64,000 nucleotides of DNA from the NCBI RefSeq assembly GCF_014201355.1, contig NZ_JACHEG010000002.1, positions 558,001-622,000 of the forward strand. The letters are read 5' to 3'. Both the position numbers and the translations under genes were made by a program. The DNA is from Aliirhizobium wenxiniae (GTDB taxonomy: Bacteria > Pseudomonadota > Alphaproteobacteria > Rhizobiales > Rhizobiaceae). The notes beneath the pieces are model-generated. The model had not been told where the DNA came from. It did not search any database and saw only the letters and a program-made list of their open reading frames with translations. Shown piece after piece: positions 44,706 through 52,773 of the stretch (position 1 is its first letter; every line of letters begins with the position of its first letter).

Positions 44706-45596
44706 CTATTCAGGCTGCAAGGCCTCAAGCTCCTGCGTCAGCCATCGATGAAAGGCCTTGACCTTCGGTGGCTGGCGAATTCCGGCGGGCGTGACGAAAT
44801 AATGCCCGAAGCCGGTCGCGGCGCGAGTGGCAAAGGGTTCAACCAGCTTGCCCTGCGCCAGCGGATAATCGGCAAGCGTCTGCCAGGCGATCATGACGCC
44901 CTCGCCTCTTATCGTTGCGTCGAGACAGAGCGAGGCTTCGTTGAAGACGTGACGGACCTGCATCTGCCGTCCCTCAAGCCCCACGCAACGAAGCCAGACA
45001 TCCCAGGAAAACATGGCGTGGCCATCGATGATGGTCGGCAGGTTGAGAATATCCTTCGGCTCGCGCAGTCGCTCAGCCAGAGCAGGCGCGCAGACGGGAA
45101 AAACGAGCTGCGGCAACAGCAGGTCCGCATTCACACCCTGCCATTTTCCCGCGCCGACACGAATGCCGATATCCACGCCATCGGTGACGAAATCCGCCAG
45201 GGCGGTGGTGGCATCGATGCGCAGTCGGATCTCGGGATGCAATGCCGTGAACCGGTCGAGCCGGTGTACGAGGAAACGGGCGGCGAAGACCGGTGCGACG
45301 GAGATCGTCAGCAACTTATCATCGCGCGGTCGACCAACCGCCACCGCTTCCGAGAGGCTGCGGAAGCCGTCCGTCAGTCGCGCCAGCATCGGCCTTGCGG
45401 TATCGAGCGGCACCATGCCTTTCGGCAGGCGCTGAAAGACGGGGTGGCCAAGCTGCGCCTCCGCCTTGATGACCTGCTGGCTGACGGCACCGATGGAGAC
45501 GCCGAGTTCGCTTGCTGCAGCCTGCAGCGAGCCCAAACGCGCGACGGCTTCCACGGCCCGCAGGCCATTCAGATGAACGAGGTTCAGGTTGCTCAT
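44706..45596 (-). CDS. LysR-family transcriptional regulator (GcvA-like)
   Basis: A 296-residue LysR protein. The helix-turn-helix (LGSLQAAASELGVSIGAVSQQVIKAEAQLG) resembles the GcvA/AmpR group, followed by an effector domain (LTISVAPVFAARFLVHRLDRF). It is divergent from a 73-residue small gene at 45698 and convergent with the GST gene. Its target is not evident; the small gene or the GSTs are candidates. Confidence 0.88.
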   Translation of the reverse strand: MSNLNLVHLNGLRAVEAVARLGSLQAAASELGVSIGAVSQQVIKAEAQLGHPVFQRLPKGMVPLDTARPMLARLTDGFRSLSEAVAVGRPRDDKLLTISVAPVFAARFLVHRLDRFTALHPEIRLRIDATTALADFVTDGVDIGIRVGAGKWQGVNADLLLPQLVFPVCAPALAERLREPKDILNLPTIIDGHAMFSWDVWLRCVGLEGRQMQVRHVFNEASLCLDATIRGEGVMIAWQTLADYPLAQGKLVEPFATRAATGFGHYFVTPAGIRQPPKVKAFHRWLTQELEALQPE

Positions 45597-45697
45597 ATAG
45601 AAAATCTATAACGAGTTGCTGAGAATGTCGATTGTAGAAGCGCCCTGAACAACCCATATTCAGCCTGCAAATGAAACCACCATTTGCGAGGTGAATA

Positions 45698-45919
45698 ATG
45701 AACCCCCTCAAGATTTTCTTGAACTCCTTAGCCCGATCGATCCGATCGCGCCTGGCGACCGAGGTTGCCGAAAAGAGCCCATTGGACCATCCCGACATTC
45801 AGGCGATGGATCTGCTGCAGCTCGCAGACCTGCCCATGCCCCATCTTCCGATGCCGGCACCGATGGTAGCCGACGCCGAAGGTCAACCGGAAAGCATGCC
45901 GCTCGCGCGCTGCGCATAA
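45698..45919 (+). CDS. Small hypothetical protein (73 residues)
   Basis: A 73-residue frame with GAGGTGAATA directly before the ATG, a plausible ribosome binding site. The N-terminal third is basic and helical (NPLKIFLNSLARSIRSRLATEVAEKS). The rest is rich in proline and methionine (LADLPMPHLPMPAPMVAD). No family recognised. Its position opposite a LysR gene, 101 bases away, suggests that it is regulated by it. Confidence 0.5.
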   Translation: MNPLKIFLNSLARSIRSRLATEVAEKSPLDHPDIQAMDLLQLADLPMPHLPMPAPMVADAEGQPESMPLARCA

Positions 45920-45965
45920 AGCGTTTCAGCGCAATTTGGGATGCAAACCGGTTGCGGCCTGTGCT

Positions 45966-46589
45966 TCAGGCTGCTTTTTCTTCCGCCAATGCCTTCTGCA
46001 CGGCGGGACGTTCCAGCATCATGCGGTAATGTGCGTGTACCCGCGGGAAATCCGCGATCTCGACACGGTCGCTCTTCAGCCATCCGGACATCAGAAAGAG
46101 ATAGGGATCAGCGGTTGAATAGTGTTCTCCGAGCACATAGGGGCCTTCGAGCATGCCGTCTTCGATCAGACGGAAACACTCGCTCATCACCTGCGGCAGC
46201 TTGTTCTTCATGTCCTCGAATGAGGTTTCCTGATCGGCCCAGCGATAACCGCGCCGGCCATGCGCATGCGCAACGTGCACAGTGGACGCCATATAGGCGT
46301 TGAAGGCCTGCATCTTGGCAAAGAGGAAGGGATCGGCAAGCGGCGCAAGCCTGGCTTCCGGCGCCGCCTGGGCGATATAACCGAGAATGGCGACGGTTTC
46401 CGTCACCACACCCTTATCCGTGACAAGCGCCGGGACACGCCCCTTGGGATTAATCGCCAGATAGGCCTCAGACCGCTGCTCGCCCTCGGCGAAATTCAGC
46501 CTCTTCACTTCATAGGGCAGACCGGATTCGGCGAGTGCGATGTGACTGGCAAGCGCGCAACTGCCGGGCGAAAAATAGAACGTGTTCAT
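45966..46589 (-). CDS. Glutathione S-transferase family protein
   Basis: A 207-residue GST with N-terminal YFSPGSCALASHIALAESGLPYEV, a beta-class-like opening that includes the CysXXX region, then NPKGRVPALVTDKGVVTETVAIL and C-terminal GEHYSTADPYLFLMSGWL. GGAGG lies six bases before the ATG at 46589. It lies 78 bases downstream of the L-asparaginase gene on the same strand and could be co-transcribed with it. Substrate unknown. Confidence 0.9.
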   Translation of the reverse strand: MNTFYFSPGSCALASHIALAESGLPYEVKRLNFAEGEQRSEAYLAINPKGRVPALVTDKGVVTETVAILGYIAQAAPEARLAPLADPFLFAKMQAFNAYMASTVHVAHAHGRRGYRWADQETSFEDMKNKLPQVMSECFRLIEDGMLEGPYVLGEHYSTADPYLFLMSGWLKSDRVEIADFPRVHAHYRMMLERPAVQKALAEEKAA

Positions 46590-46667
46590 CAACATCCTCC
46601 AGATCTGCGACAGTCATAACATGACAGGAGACGCAGACCAGCGCCGAGCGATGCCGATACGCTTCTA

Positions 46668-47675
46668 TCAGGCGAACATGGCGTCGGTTACGCGGACATC
46701 ACCGACAGGCATGCCGTTCCAGTTCTTCATCTGGCGGTTGGCCATGCCCATCAGCTTCGTCTGGACCTCTCCACCCTTTTCGAAATAGCGGGAGATCAGC
46801 GCATAGATCATCGCTTCTGCGGCACGGGTCGTGCCGTCTTCGCATTTGACCGCCATGGCGAGGCCCTGATCCGGAAGTGCCGCAACAAAGACGCCCTCGG
46901 CACCGGTCTTGGCAAAGATCTTGCCCGGCGCCACTTCCATCAGCTTCGTGCACGCACGGTCAGTGCCGGCGACGTAAAAAGGCTCGGCCATGCAGGCATC
47001 GATCAGGCGGCGTGACGCCTTGGCACGCGATGTGGCAAGCCCTTCGCCAGTCAGCATTTTCGCGAAACCATGGGCCAGTCCCTTGAGCGGCACGGCATAG
47101 GTCGGGATGGAGCAGCCATCCGTGCCGCAATTGTCCGCGCCCAGCACCGCGCCCGTCAGGCTCTGCATGACATCGCGGATTTCCCGCTGCAGCGGATGAT
47201 CGTAACCGACATAACCTTCGAGCGGCGTACCGGAATGAACGCAGGTGCAGACGAAACCGGAATGTTTGCCAGAGCAGTTGTTATGCAGCGCCGTCGGCTG
47301 GTCGATGGTGCGGGCCTGGTGAATGAGGGTTGCCTGATCGGACGACCAATGTGCGCCGCATTCGAGCGCGGACACATCGCGGCCCGCTTTCTTCAGCATG
47401 GATGCCGCCATTTCGACATGGCGGTCCTCGCCGGAATGCGAAGCGCAGGCGAAGGCGAGTTCAGCATTGCCGAAACCGTAAGCATCCGCAGCACCGCTCT
47501 CGATCAGAGGCAGCGCCTGCATGGCCTTGCAGGAGGAACGCGGGAAGACGCCGGCCTCTGCATCGCCGAAGGAAAACACGGTCTTTCCGCTTCCATCGAC
47601 AACCACACCCAATCCTCTGTGACGGCTCTCGACGGAAGAACCGCGGGTCACTTCAACGGTAACGGGATTTTGCAT
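46668..47675 (-). CDS. Rhizobial (class 3) L-asparaginase
   Basis: A 335-residue L-asparaginase of the Rhizobium etli type, unrelated to the E. coli enzymes, converting asparagine to aspartate and ammonia. The active-site residues known from R. etli ReAV are all present, each shifted by one: Ser47-x-x-Lys50 in RSSCKA, Ser79 in ASHSGED, Cys134 and Lys137 in NCSGKH, and Cys188 in TDGCSIP. There is no signal peptide, so it is cytoplasmic. No transport or ansR-like gene is adjacent; a GST gene follows on the same strand. Confidence 0.92.
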   Translation of the reverse strand: MQNPVTVEVTRGSSVESRHRGLGVVVDGSGKTVFSFGDAEAGVFPRSSCKAMQALPLIESGAADAYGFGNAELAFACASHSGEDRHVEMAASMLKKAGRDVSALECGAHWSSDQATLIHQARTIDQPTALHNNCSGKHSGFVCTCVHSGTPLEGYVGYDHPLQREIRDVMQSLTGAVLGADNCGTDGCSIPTYAVPLKGLAHGFAKMLTGEGLATSRAKASRRLIDACMAEPFYVAGTDRACTKLMEVAPGKIFAKTGAEGVFVAALPDQGLAMAVKCEDGTTRAAEAMIYALISRYFEKGGEVQTKLMGMANRQMKNWNGMPVGDVRVTDAMFA

Positions 47676-47766
47676 GGTCTGTCCTGATTTTGCTGGCTTC
47701 TATGGCAACAAGAGATTGGTGGCAGGCTCTTATCCTGTTCGCGGAAGACTTGCACGGGAAATGCTT

Positions 47767-48504
47767 ATGAAATCGGTAAAACGTCTGCTGATCGTCATCT
47801 TCATCGTCTACCTGCTGCCGACCTTCGCGTCTGCGGGGCTTTGGGCAATGAAGGATCACCCATCCGGGTGGAGTGCGGCGCGGTGGACATCGGCGGGCAT
47901 CCTGCCCAAGCCCGAGGACAACAAGGATGCGGCGATCTATATCTTCTCCGCGATGACGGGTGGCCTGAAAGGCTCCGTTGCGAGCCATGCCTGGATCGTC
48001 ACCAAGGAAAAGGGCGCTTCGGCCTATACCCGCTACGACAAGGTCGGCTGGGGATCGCCGATCCGGCGCAACCATCGGGCGCCGGATGCCTACTGGTATT
48101 CGAACGAACCGCAGCTGGTCGCGACGGTCACGGGATCAAAGGCCGAGTTATTGATCCCGAAGATAGAAGGCGCGATCGCCGCCTACCCTTATGCCGAGCC
48201 GGGCGGATACACGATCTGGCCCGGCCCGAATTCCAATACATTCGTTGCCTATGTACTGCGAACCGTGCCGGAGATCGGCGCCGTACTGCCGCCGCATGCG
48301 GTGGGGCGTGATTACCTGCCGAACGGTGAGTTCGTTCATCTGGACGAAGACAGGCGCGACCTTCATGTAACGCTGCGTGGACTTGCCGGTTTCTCTGTCG
48401 GCCAGCGCAGCGGTCTGGAAGTGCATTTTCTCGGACTTGTCGCGGGCTTCGATCTTGCCCGGCCCGGGATCAAGATACCGGCACTCGGGCGGATAGGCAT
48501 CTGA
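47767..48504 (+). CDS. DUF3750 family membrane-anchored protein
   Basis: A 245-residue protein with an N-terminal hydrophobic segment (SVKRLLIVIFIVYLLPTFAS), which is a signal peptide or anchor, and a mature domain resembling DUF3750 (VASHAWIVTKEKGASAYTRYDKVGW, then YTIWPGPNSNTFVAYVLR). The His and the Asn-Ser-Asn-Thr region resemble cysteine/serine amidase-like folds, but the function is unknown. The start is one of three nearby codons; 47767 or 47761 fits the signal. It is divergent from the asparaginase gene. Confidence 0.75.
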   Translation: MKSVKRLLIVIFIVYLLPTFASAGLWAMKDHPSGWSAARWTSAGILPKPEDNKDAAIYIFSAMTGGLKGSVASHAWIVTKEKGASAYTRYDKVGWGSPIRRNHRAPDAYWYSNEPQLVATVTGSKAELLIPKIEGAIAAYPYAEPGGYTIWPGPNSNTFVAYVLRTVPEIGAVLPPHAVGRDYLPNGEFVHLDEDRRDLHVTLRGLAGFSVGQRSGLEVHFLGLVAGFDLARPGIKIPALGRIGI

Positions 48505-48528
48505 TCCGGCGGGCAATCCCACAAAAGC

Positions 48529-48556
48529 AAAACGCCCGCGTCATGGCGGGCGTTTT
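48529..48556. terminator. Bidirectional terminator between DUF3750 and DUF1127 genes
   Basis: A perfect 11-base stem, AAAACGCCCGC with GCGGGCGTTTT, around GTCATG. The A and T tracts serve both convergent genes. Confidence 0.88.
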
Positions 48557-48582
48557 CATCGAAGTATTTGCCTGTTTTTCGA

Positions 48583-48729
48583 TCAGAAACCGTGGGCGGT
48601 CCGAGCGAAGCTGCGGATCTCGTATTGGGTGATCCCGAGATCTGCCAGTTCGCGCGTCGTCATCCGCTCCAGTTCGGCAACCGTCCGACGGTAGTTGCGC
48701 CAATTCGTCAAAGTGCGTTTCACGTTCAT
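48583..48729 (-). CDS. DUF1127 small protein
   Basis: A 48-residue arginine-rich helical protein of the DUF1127 (YjiS-like) family, common in alphaproteobacteria, where short members affect phosphate and carbon metabolism and RNA turnover. It reads NWRNYRRTVAELERMTTREL then ADLGITQYEIRSFAR. AGGAAAGGGGG gives a strong ribosome binding site before the ATG at 48729. It ends at the terminator at 48529. Confidence 0.85.
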   Translation of the reverse strand: MNVKRTLTNWRNYRRTVAELERMTTRELADLGITQYEIRSFARTAHGF

Positions 48730-48870
48730 GATGGTCCCCCTTTCCTGGGCTTTTCGAAACGGCGGCCGGTTCGTGGCGCCCTCTTGTTTCGATGCGTTTG
48801 TTATACGCGCGAAGACCGTCTTGAAGTAGCAATCAATTAGCAGCACACCCCTGCCAAATGAGCAGGTATT

Positions 48871-48889
48871 TTTGTGATCTCGGTCAAAG
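48871..48889. promoter_or_regulatory. Crp/Fnr-like palindromic site upstream of DUF1127
   Basis: TTTGTGATCTCGGTCAAAG has TGTGA-N6-TCAAA symmetry, one base off a Crp-type site and two off an Fnr/FixK box. It lies about 145 bases upstream of the DUF1127 start. This is a pattern call only. Confidence 0.3.
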
Positions 48890-48994
48890 CGAACGCGCCA
48901 AAAATAGGCATAGCTGAAAGAATTAAGCTTAAAAAACGCGCATGCATTTTGCGAAGTGTCGCCGAGGCCATGCCGCGCTTGTGTGCCTGTCGCA

Positions 48995-49023
48995 GAAAAG
49001 GAAAAGGGCCGCCGAGGCGACCC
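48995..49023 (-). terminator. Minus-strand terminator after the 24-residue peptide gene
   Basis: On the minus strand GGGTCGCC-TC-GGCGGCCC, with one G-U pair, is followed by TTTTCCTTTT. It lies about 65 bases after the stop of the small gene at 49090-49164, defining a short transcript. Confidence 0.65.
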
Positions 49024-49089
49024 TTCCATGAAATCTGGTCCGTTCAACGAACCCGGCCCGTCTCTCGACAGTCCGAAGGAAGATGTGGT

Positions 49090-49164
49090 TCAGGCCGAGG
49101 GCTGCCCCGTCAAGACCGCCACCTTTCCATTGCCCGTTACGCAGACCGAAATCTCATTAGACAT
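49090..49164 (-). CDS. Candidate 24-residue peptide with strong ribosome binding site
   Basis: A short frame, MSNEISVCVTGN then GKVAVLTGQPSA, preceded on the minus strand by AAAGGAAGGTGATCC, one of the best ribosome binding sites in the window. Terminator-like DNA follows after about 65 bases. A possible promoter upstream is TTGCAA, 17 bases, TACCTT (about 49205-49235). It holds one cysteine and two glycines and has no membrane segment. No family recognised; it could be a leader peptide, a small regulator or a peptide precursor. Confidence 0.45.
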   Translation of the reverse strand: MSNEISVCVTGNGKVAVLTGQPSA

Positions 49165-49323
49165 TGGATCACCTTCCTTTCACTACGTTGACGATGACTA
49201 GAAGGTAGGTGTCTTACGCATGTCTTGCAAGGCAAGTTATGTAACGCTGCGCGAATATAAGTGCTTTGCAAAATCACCGATCCCGGCTTAACATTCGCAT
49301 GCCTGAACCGGATTGTGATTCCT
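49165..49323. other. Intergenic region upstream of the 24-residue peptide gene
   Basis: With 48730-49089 this completes the roughly 590-base gap between the DUF1127 and quinone oxidoreductase genes. Apart from the small gene, its terminator and the Crp/Fnr-like site I see no structure. A plus-strand frame at 48956-49201 has no ribosome binding site. Confidence 0.4.
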
Positions 49324-50340
49324 TCAAGCCGCCTTTCCTTCCCCTATCCTCAAAACAATCTTGCCGATATGGCTGCTCGTTTCCATCAGCTTGTGGGCTT
49401 GCGCTACCTGATCGAAGTTCAACACCGAATGGATGACCGGGGCGATATCGCCCTGTTCCAGCAGCGGCCAGACTTCGGTGACGAGATCATCGCGAATGGC
49501 GCGCTTTTCGTCGGCGGTGCGCGGCCGCATGGTCGAACCGGTCACCGTCAGGCGCTTGACCATGATGGGTCTCAGATCGATGGCGTCAGTCTTGGCTCCC
49601 CCTAAGAAAGCTATGATCGACAGGCAGCCATCCTTGGCCAGCACGGAGAGGTTCTTCTCGAAATAAGCCGCCCCGATCATGTCGAGCACGACATCGACGC
49701 CCTGACCTTCAGTCTCTGTCTTGATGACTTCGGTAAAATCTTCCGACTTGTAGTCGATCGCTCTCGTGGCGCCGAGCTTTTCGCAGGCGTCGCATTTTTC
49801 CTTCGATCCGGCCGTTGCATAGACGGTTGCGCCGAAGGCCTTGGCAAGCTGGATTGCGGTCGTGCCGATACCGCTTGAGCCACCATGGATCAGCACGCTC
49901 TCACCTTCCGTCAGGCCGGCCATCTGGAAGAGATTGGCCCAGACGGTGAAGAAGGTTTCCGGCACGGCAGCCGCCTTGACCGCATCATAGCCCTTCGGCC
50001 AAGGCAGAGCCTGGCCGGCCGGCACTGCGCAATATTCGGCATAACCGCCGCCATTCGCCAATGCGCAGACCTTGTCGCCTAACGAATATTCCGAAACACC
50101 TTCTCCGAGAGCCACGACTTCGCCGGCAATCTCCAGGCCGAGGATCGGGCTTGCATCCTTGGGCGCTGGATAATTGCCCTGACGCTGCGCCACATCGGGG
50201 CGATTGACGCCCGCCGCCTCGACCTTGACCAGAATTTCGCCGGGACGCGGTTTCGGCAGCGGCCCGCGGGCCACCACCATCACGTCGGGGGAACCGAAGG
50301 ACGGCAGATCGATGAAACGCATCTCATTGGGAAGCGGCAT
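49324..50340 (-). CDS. NAD(P)H:quinone oxidoreductase (zinc-independent MDR family)
   Basis: A 338-residue medium-chain dehydrogenase/reductase of the quinone oxidoreductase PIG3-like group. N-terminal catalytic domain: [21 protein letters not shown] and [15 protein letters not shown]. Rossmann cofactor motif: [21 protein letters not shown]. The zinc ligands of alcohol dehydrogenases are lacking. It reduces quinones with NADPH, a further detoxification enzyme. AGGAG lies seven bases before the ATG. It is monocistronic. Confidence 0.92.
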   Translation of the reverse strand: MPLPNEMRFIDLPSFGSPDVMVVARGPLPKPRPGEILVKVEAAGVNRPDVAQRQGNYPAPKDASPILGLEIAGEVVALGEGVSEYSLGDKVCALANGGGYAEYCAVPAGQALPWPKGYDAVKAAAVPETFFTVWANLFQMAGLTEGESVLIHGGSSGIGTTAIQLAKAFGATVYATAGSKEKCDACEKLGATRAIDYKSEDFTEVIKTETEGQGVDVVLDMIGAAYFEKNLSVLAKDGCLSIIAFLGGAKTDAIDLRPIMVKRLTVTGSTMRPRTADEKRAIRDDLVTEVWPLLEQGDIAPVIHSVLNFDQVAQAHKLMETSSHIGKIVLRIGEGKAA

Positions 50341-50418
50341 AAAAGTCTCCTGTCAGCATGAGAGCACTGACTTAGGACACGACCTCTGCCTTAGAAAGGG
50401 ACCGGCGGATGTGGCCGG

Positions 50419-52224
50419 TCACTTTGTCTCACCAAAGGACGAGAAGACGAGACCGCCTTCGCTCTCCTTGGCGGTTGCCTTGACCGATGCGATCTCGACG
50501 CTAATGCGGCCGATATCATCGAGAAGCAGGCCCTTGGGCAGCTCCAGAACGCCGATAGAGCAGCGCAGCAGCGGGAAGTCCCGCTCGCGGCCCGAGCGGT
50601 CATGGCCGCGAATCCTGCCGGAAGCTCGTTCTTCTTCGGAATAAAGCTCGATCACATCGCCGTGAAAATCCGACAGCAGGCGCTCGAGGATTTCGTCCAG
50701 CTCCTCGCGTGTCCAATCGCGAACGCCGATGAAGAAGTCGTCGCCGCCGATATGGCCAAGGAAGTCACCCTCCGAGAAGAAGTAACGCTTCATCAGCGCG
50801 GCAAACAGCGAGATCGCGTGGTCGCCCTTCTGGAAACCGTAGTGATCGTTGAACGGCTTGAAATTATCGAAGTCGCAATAGCAGAAAAAGCGGCTTTCCT
50901 CGTCGTCGCGGCCAGCTTCCTGCATGAAATCGCGTACAGCACGGTTACCCGGCAGGCTGGTCAGCGGGTTCTGATCCTGCGCGATCTTCAGCTGCTTCTC
51001 GTTCACCACCTTGATGAGCGATGCGGCCGAAACGACGCCGGCATAACGCATGTTTTCGGTGAGGATGACGCAGGCGCTGTTTTCCATGTTGGCAAACAGG
51101 CTCATCAGCTCTTCCGCCTCGGCATCCAGCCCAATGATCGGAGCGCGCTCGACGAAGTGAGCGATCGAGCGTTCATAGACCTTGTTCTTCAGAAGGTCGC
51201 GACCGAATGGCTGATAGATGAATTCCTTCAGGTGGTATTCGTTGATGACGCCACGCGGTTCACCATTGGCGTTCAGGACCGGAAAGAATGCCTGGCGCGG
51301 ATTACGCCGGAAGAGTTCGAAGACCGAGTCGATCGCGTCATTCTCGAAAACCGTCGGCAGTCTTTCGATCTGCTTGCGGATGAGGATCTCGTCCAGCGAC
51401 TGGCTGGAACGGCGCGCACGGCCGATATCGGCAAGATGCGGAAAGGCCGGCTGCAGTTCGGTCAGGAAGGTTGTCGGCTTGGCGATGAAATAGCCCTGAA
51501 CGAGATCGACACCATATTCGCGGCAGGCCAGGAATTCGGATTCCGTCTCGATGCCCTCGGCGATGACCCGGATACCGAGCGTATGGGCGATGTTGACGAT
51601 ATTCTTGACCAGATGGCGCTTGCGCGGATTGCGGTCGATATCGGACACGAAATGCCGGTCGATCTTGAGGTAGTCGACGGGGAAGTCACAAAGCAGCTTC
51701 ATCTCGCCGTGACCCACACCGAAATCGTCGATGGCGAGCTTGAAGCCCGCCTTGCGCATATCGGCCACCAGATCGGCAAACTCCGGTACGCTGGTATTGT
51801 CGAAGCGTTCGGAGAATTCGAAACAGACCGAAGACGGCGCGATCTCGGCCGCACGCAAATGGTGCAGCACTCTTTCGAGGAATTCATGCCCCTGACGGAT
51901 CAGCCGGACATCGAGATTGAGGAAAAGCGTGGCTGACGAATAGTCGGGAAGCGTCGCGAATTTGGCGAGCGCGCGGCCGGACATCATCTGCTCCAGCGCC
52001 AGAAGCTGGCCTGCCTGCTGCGCCTCGTCGAGCAATTCCGGCGGAGAGGAAAAGCCGATCCGTTCATGGCCACGCAACAGCGATTCGTAACCGAAGACCG
52101 ATCCTGTCGCCACTTCGACAATCGGCTGGAAGGCGTTTTCGAGAACCAGTTTTCCGAGGGTAACAAGCTGGTCGCCTGCATATCGCCGGACAACACCCGG
52201 TTCGAGAACAGCCGCAGACGACAT
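50419..52224 (-). CDS. EAL-CBS-GGDEF c-di-GMP signalling protein, diverged active sites
   Basis: A 601-residue cytoplasmic protein. The EAL-like domain (about 25-260) has YESLLRG instead of EAL and DDFGVGHGEM in place of DFGTGYSSL, though LKIDRHF and IAEGIETESE remain. Two CBS motifs follow (about 280-410, FFPVLNANGEPRGVINEYHL and SACVILTENMRYAGVVS). The C-terminal GGDEF domain reads HIGGDDFF and lacks an upstream RxxD. This suggests weak or lost enzymatic activity and a role as nucleotide-responsive sensor or regulator. GGAG lies eight bases before the ATG at 52224. Confidence 0.88.
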   Translation of the reverse strand: MSSAAVLEPGVVRRYAGDQLVTLGKLVLENAFQPIVEVATGSVFGYESLLRGHERIGFSSPPELLDEAQQAGQLLALEQMMSGRALAKFATLPDYSSATLFLNLDVRLIRQGHEFLERVLHHLRAAEIAPSSVCFEFSERFDNTSVPEFADLVADMRKAGFKLAIDDFGVGHGEMKLLCDFPVDYLKIDRHFVSDIDRNPRKRHLVKNIVNIAHTLGIRVIAEGIETESEFLACREYGVDLVQGYFIAKPTTFLTELQPAFPHLADIGRARRSSQSLDEILIRKQIERLPTVFENDAIDSVFELFRRNPRQAFFPVLNANGEPRGVINEYHLKEFIYQPFGRDLLKNKVYERSIAHFVERAPIIGLDAEAEELMSLFANMENSACVILTENMRYAGVVSAASLIKVVNEKQLKIAQDQNPLTSLPGNRAVRDFMQEAGRDDEESRFFCYCDFDNFKPFNDHYGFQKGDHAISLFAALMKRYFFSEGDFLGHIGGDDFFIGVRDWTREELDEILERLLSDFHGDVIELYSEEERASGRIRGHDRSGRERDFPLLRCSIGVLELPKGLLLDDIGRISVEIASVKATAKESEGGLVFSSFGETK

Positions 52225-52773
52225 ACGCATTACTCCACTGCACGAGCGCTTTTCGAAATGCTCGAAAAAAGGCCTTAAATGACGTTGCGCAGGTTGCAGC
52301 GCTACCCGTCAACAATCCGTTGCTCCTCTATGAAAATCGCATGAAGGTTTTGTGACGACCTTCCGGTATTTGCTTAAAATTCAATGAATTAAGAGGGTTT
52401 TCCGATGTTTGGATAGTGTGCGGCAAGTGCCGGCGCGAAGGTTGCCCAGTCTTGGACAATCATGTCCAACTTTAGGAAATACCAAGCACTGCCAAGCTGT
52501 TAACCGGCCAGCCGGACGCAATGACGAGACCGGCAAATGCCGCGATCACACTGACGGCAAACGCTAGCTGCATTTCTGTTGAATATCCAAATCCGCTGCG
52601 GCACTTGGTAGCGTCAATCGCGCGGATCAGGCTGCATGATTGGGTGGCCGGGCGCGTTCAATGCGCTCTACGCATTTGGGATAGCGCGTTTCGCAATCAT
52701 CACTTGATCGAAAACAAGATCGAAAATAACTCCTTACATTGCCATTCCTGCCTACAGAGGTCCTGCCGCGATC
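52225..52773. other. Long intergenic region upstream of betC
   Basis: About 550 bases between the divergent EAL-CBS-GGDEF and betC genes. No betI-like or other credible gene is present. It holds the inverted repeat TTGGAC-AATCAT-GTCCAA at 52452-52469 and the direct repeat GATCGAAAA at 52706-52714 and 52718-52726, about 50 bases before betC. These are candidate regulatory sites for the bet operon. Confidence 0.5.
52452..52469. promoter_or_regulatory. Inverted repeat in the betC upstream region
   Basis: TTGGAC and GTCCAA are exact inverted repeats separated by six bases, about 300 bases upstream of betC and 230 bases upstream of the divergent gene. It fits a dimeric regulator site; which gene it controls is unknown. 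Confidence 0.4.

Noticed and set aside
48956-49201. 81-codon plus-strand frame with VDDD ending
   Set aside because: No ribosome binding site; it overlaps the minus-strand peptide gene that has a strong one.
50602-51936. 444-codon plus-strand frame opposite the EAL-CBS-GGDEF gene
   Set aside because: Antisense to a gene with three recognised domains; no ribosome binding site.
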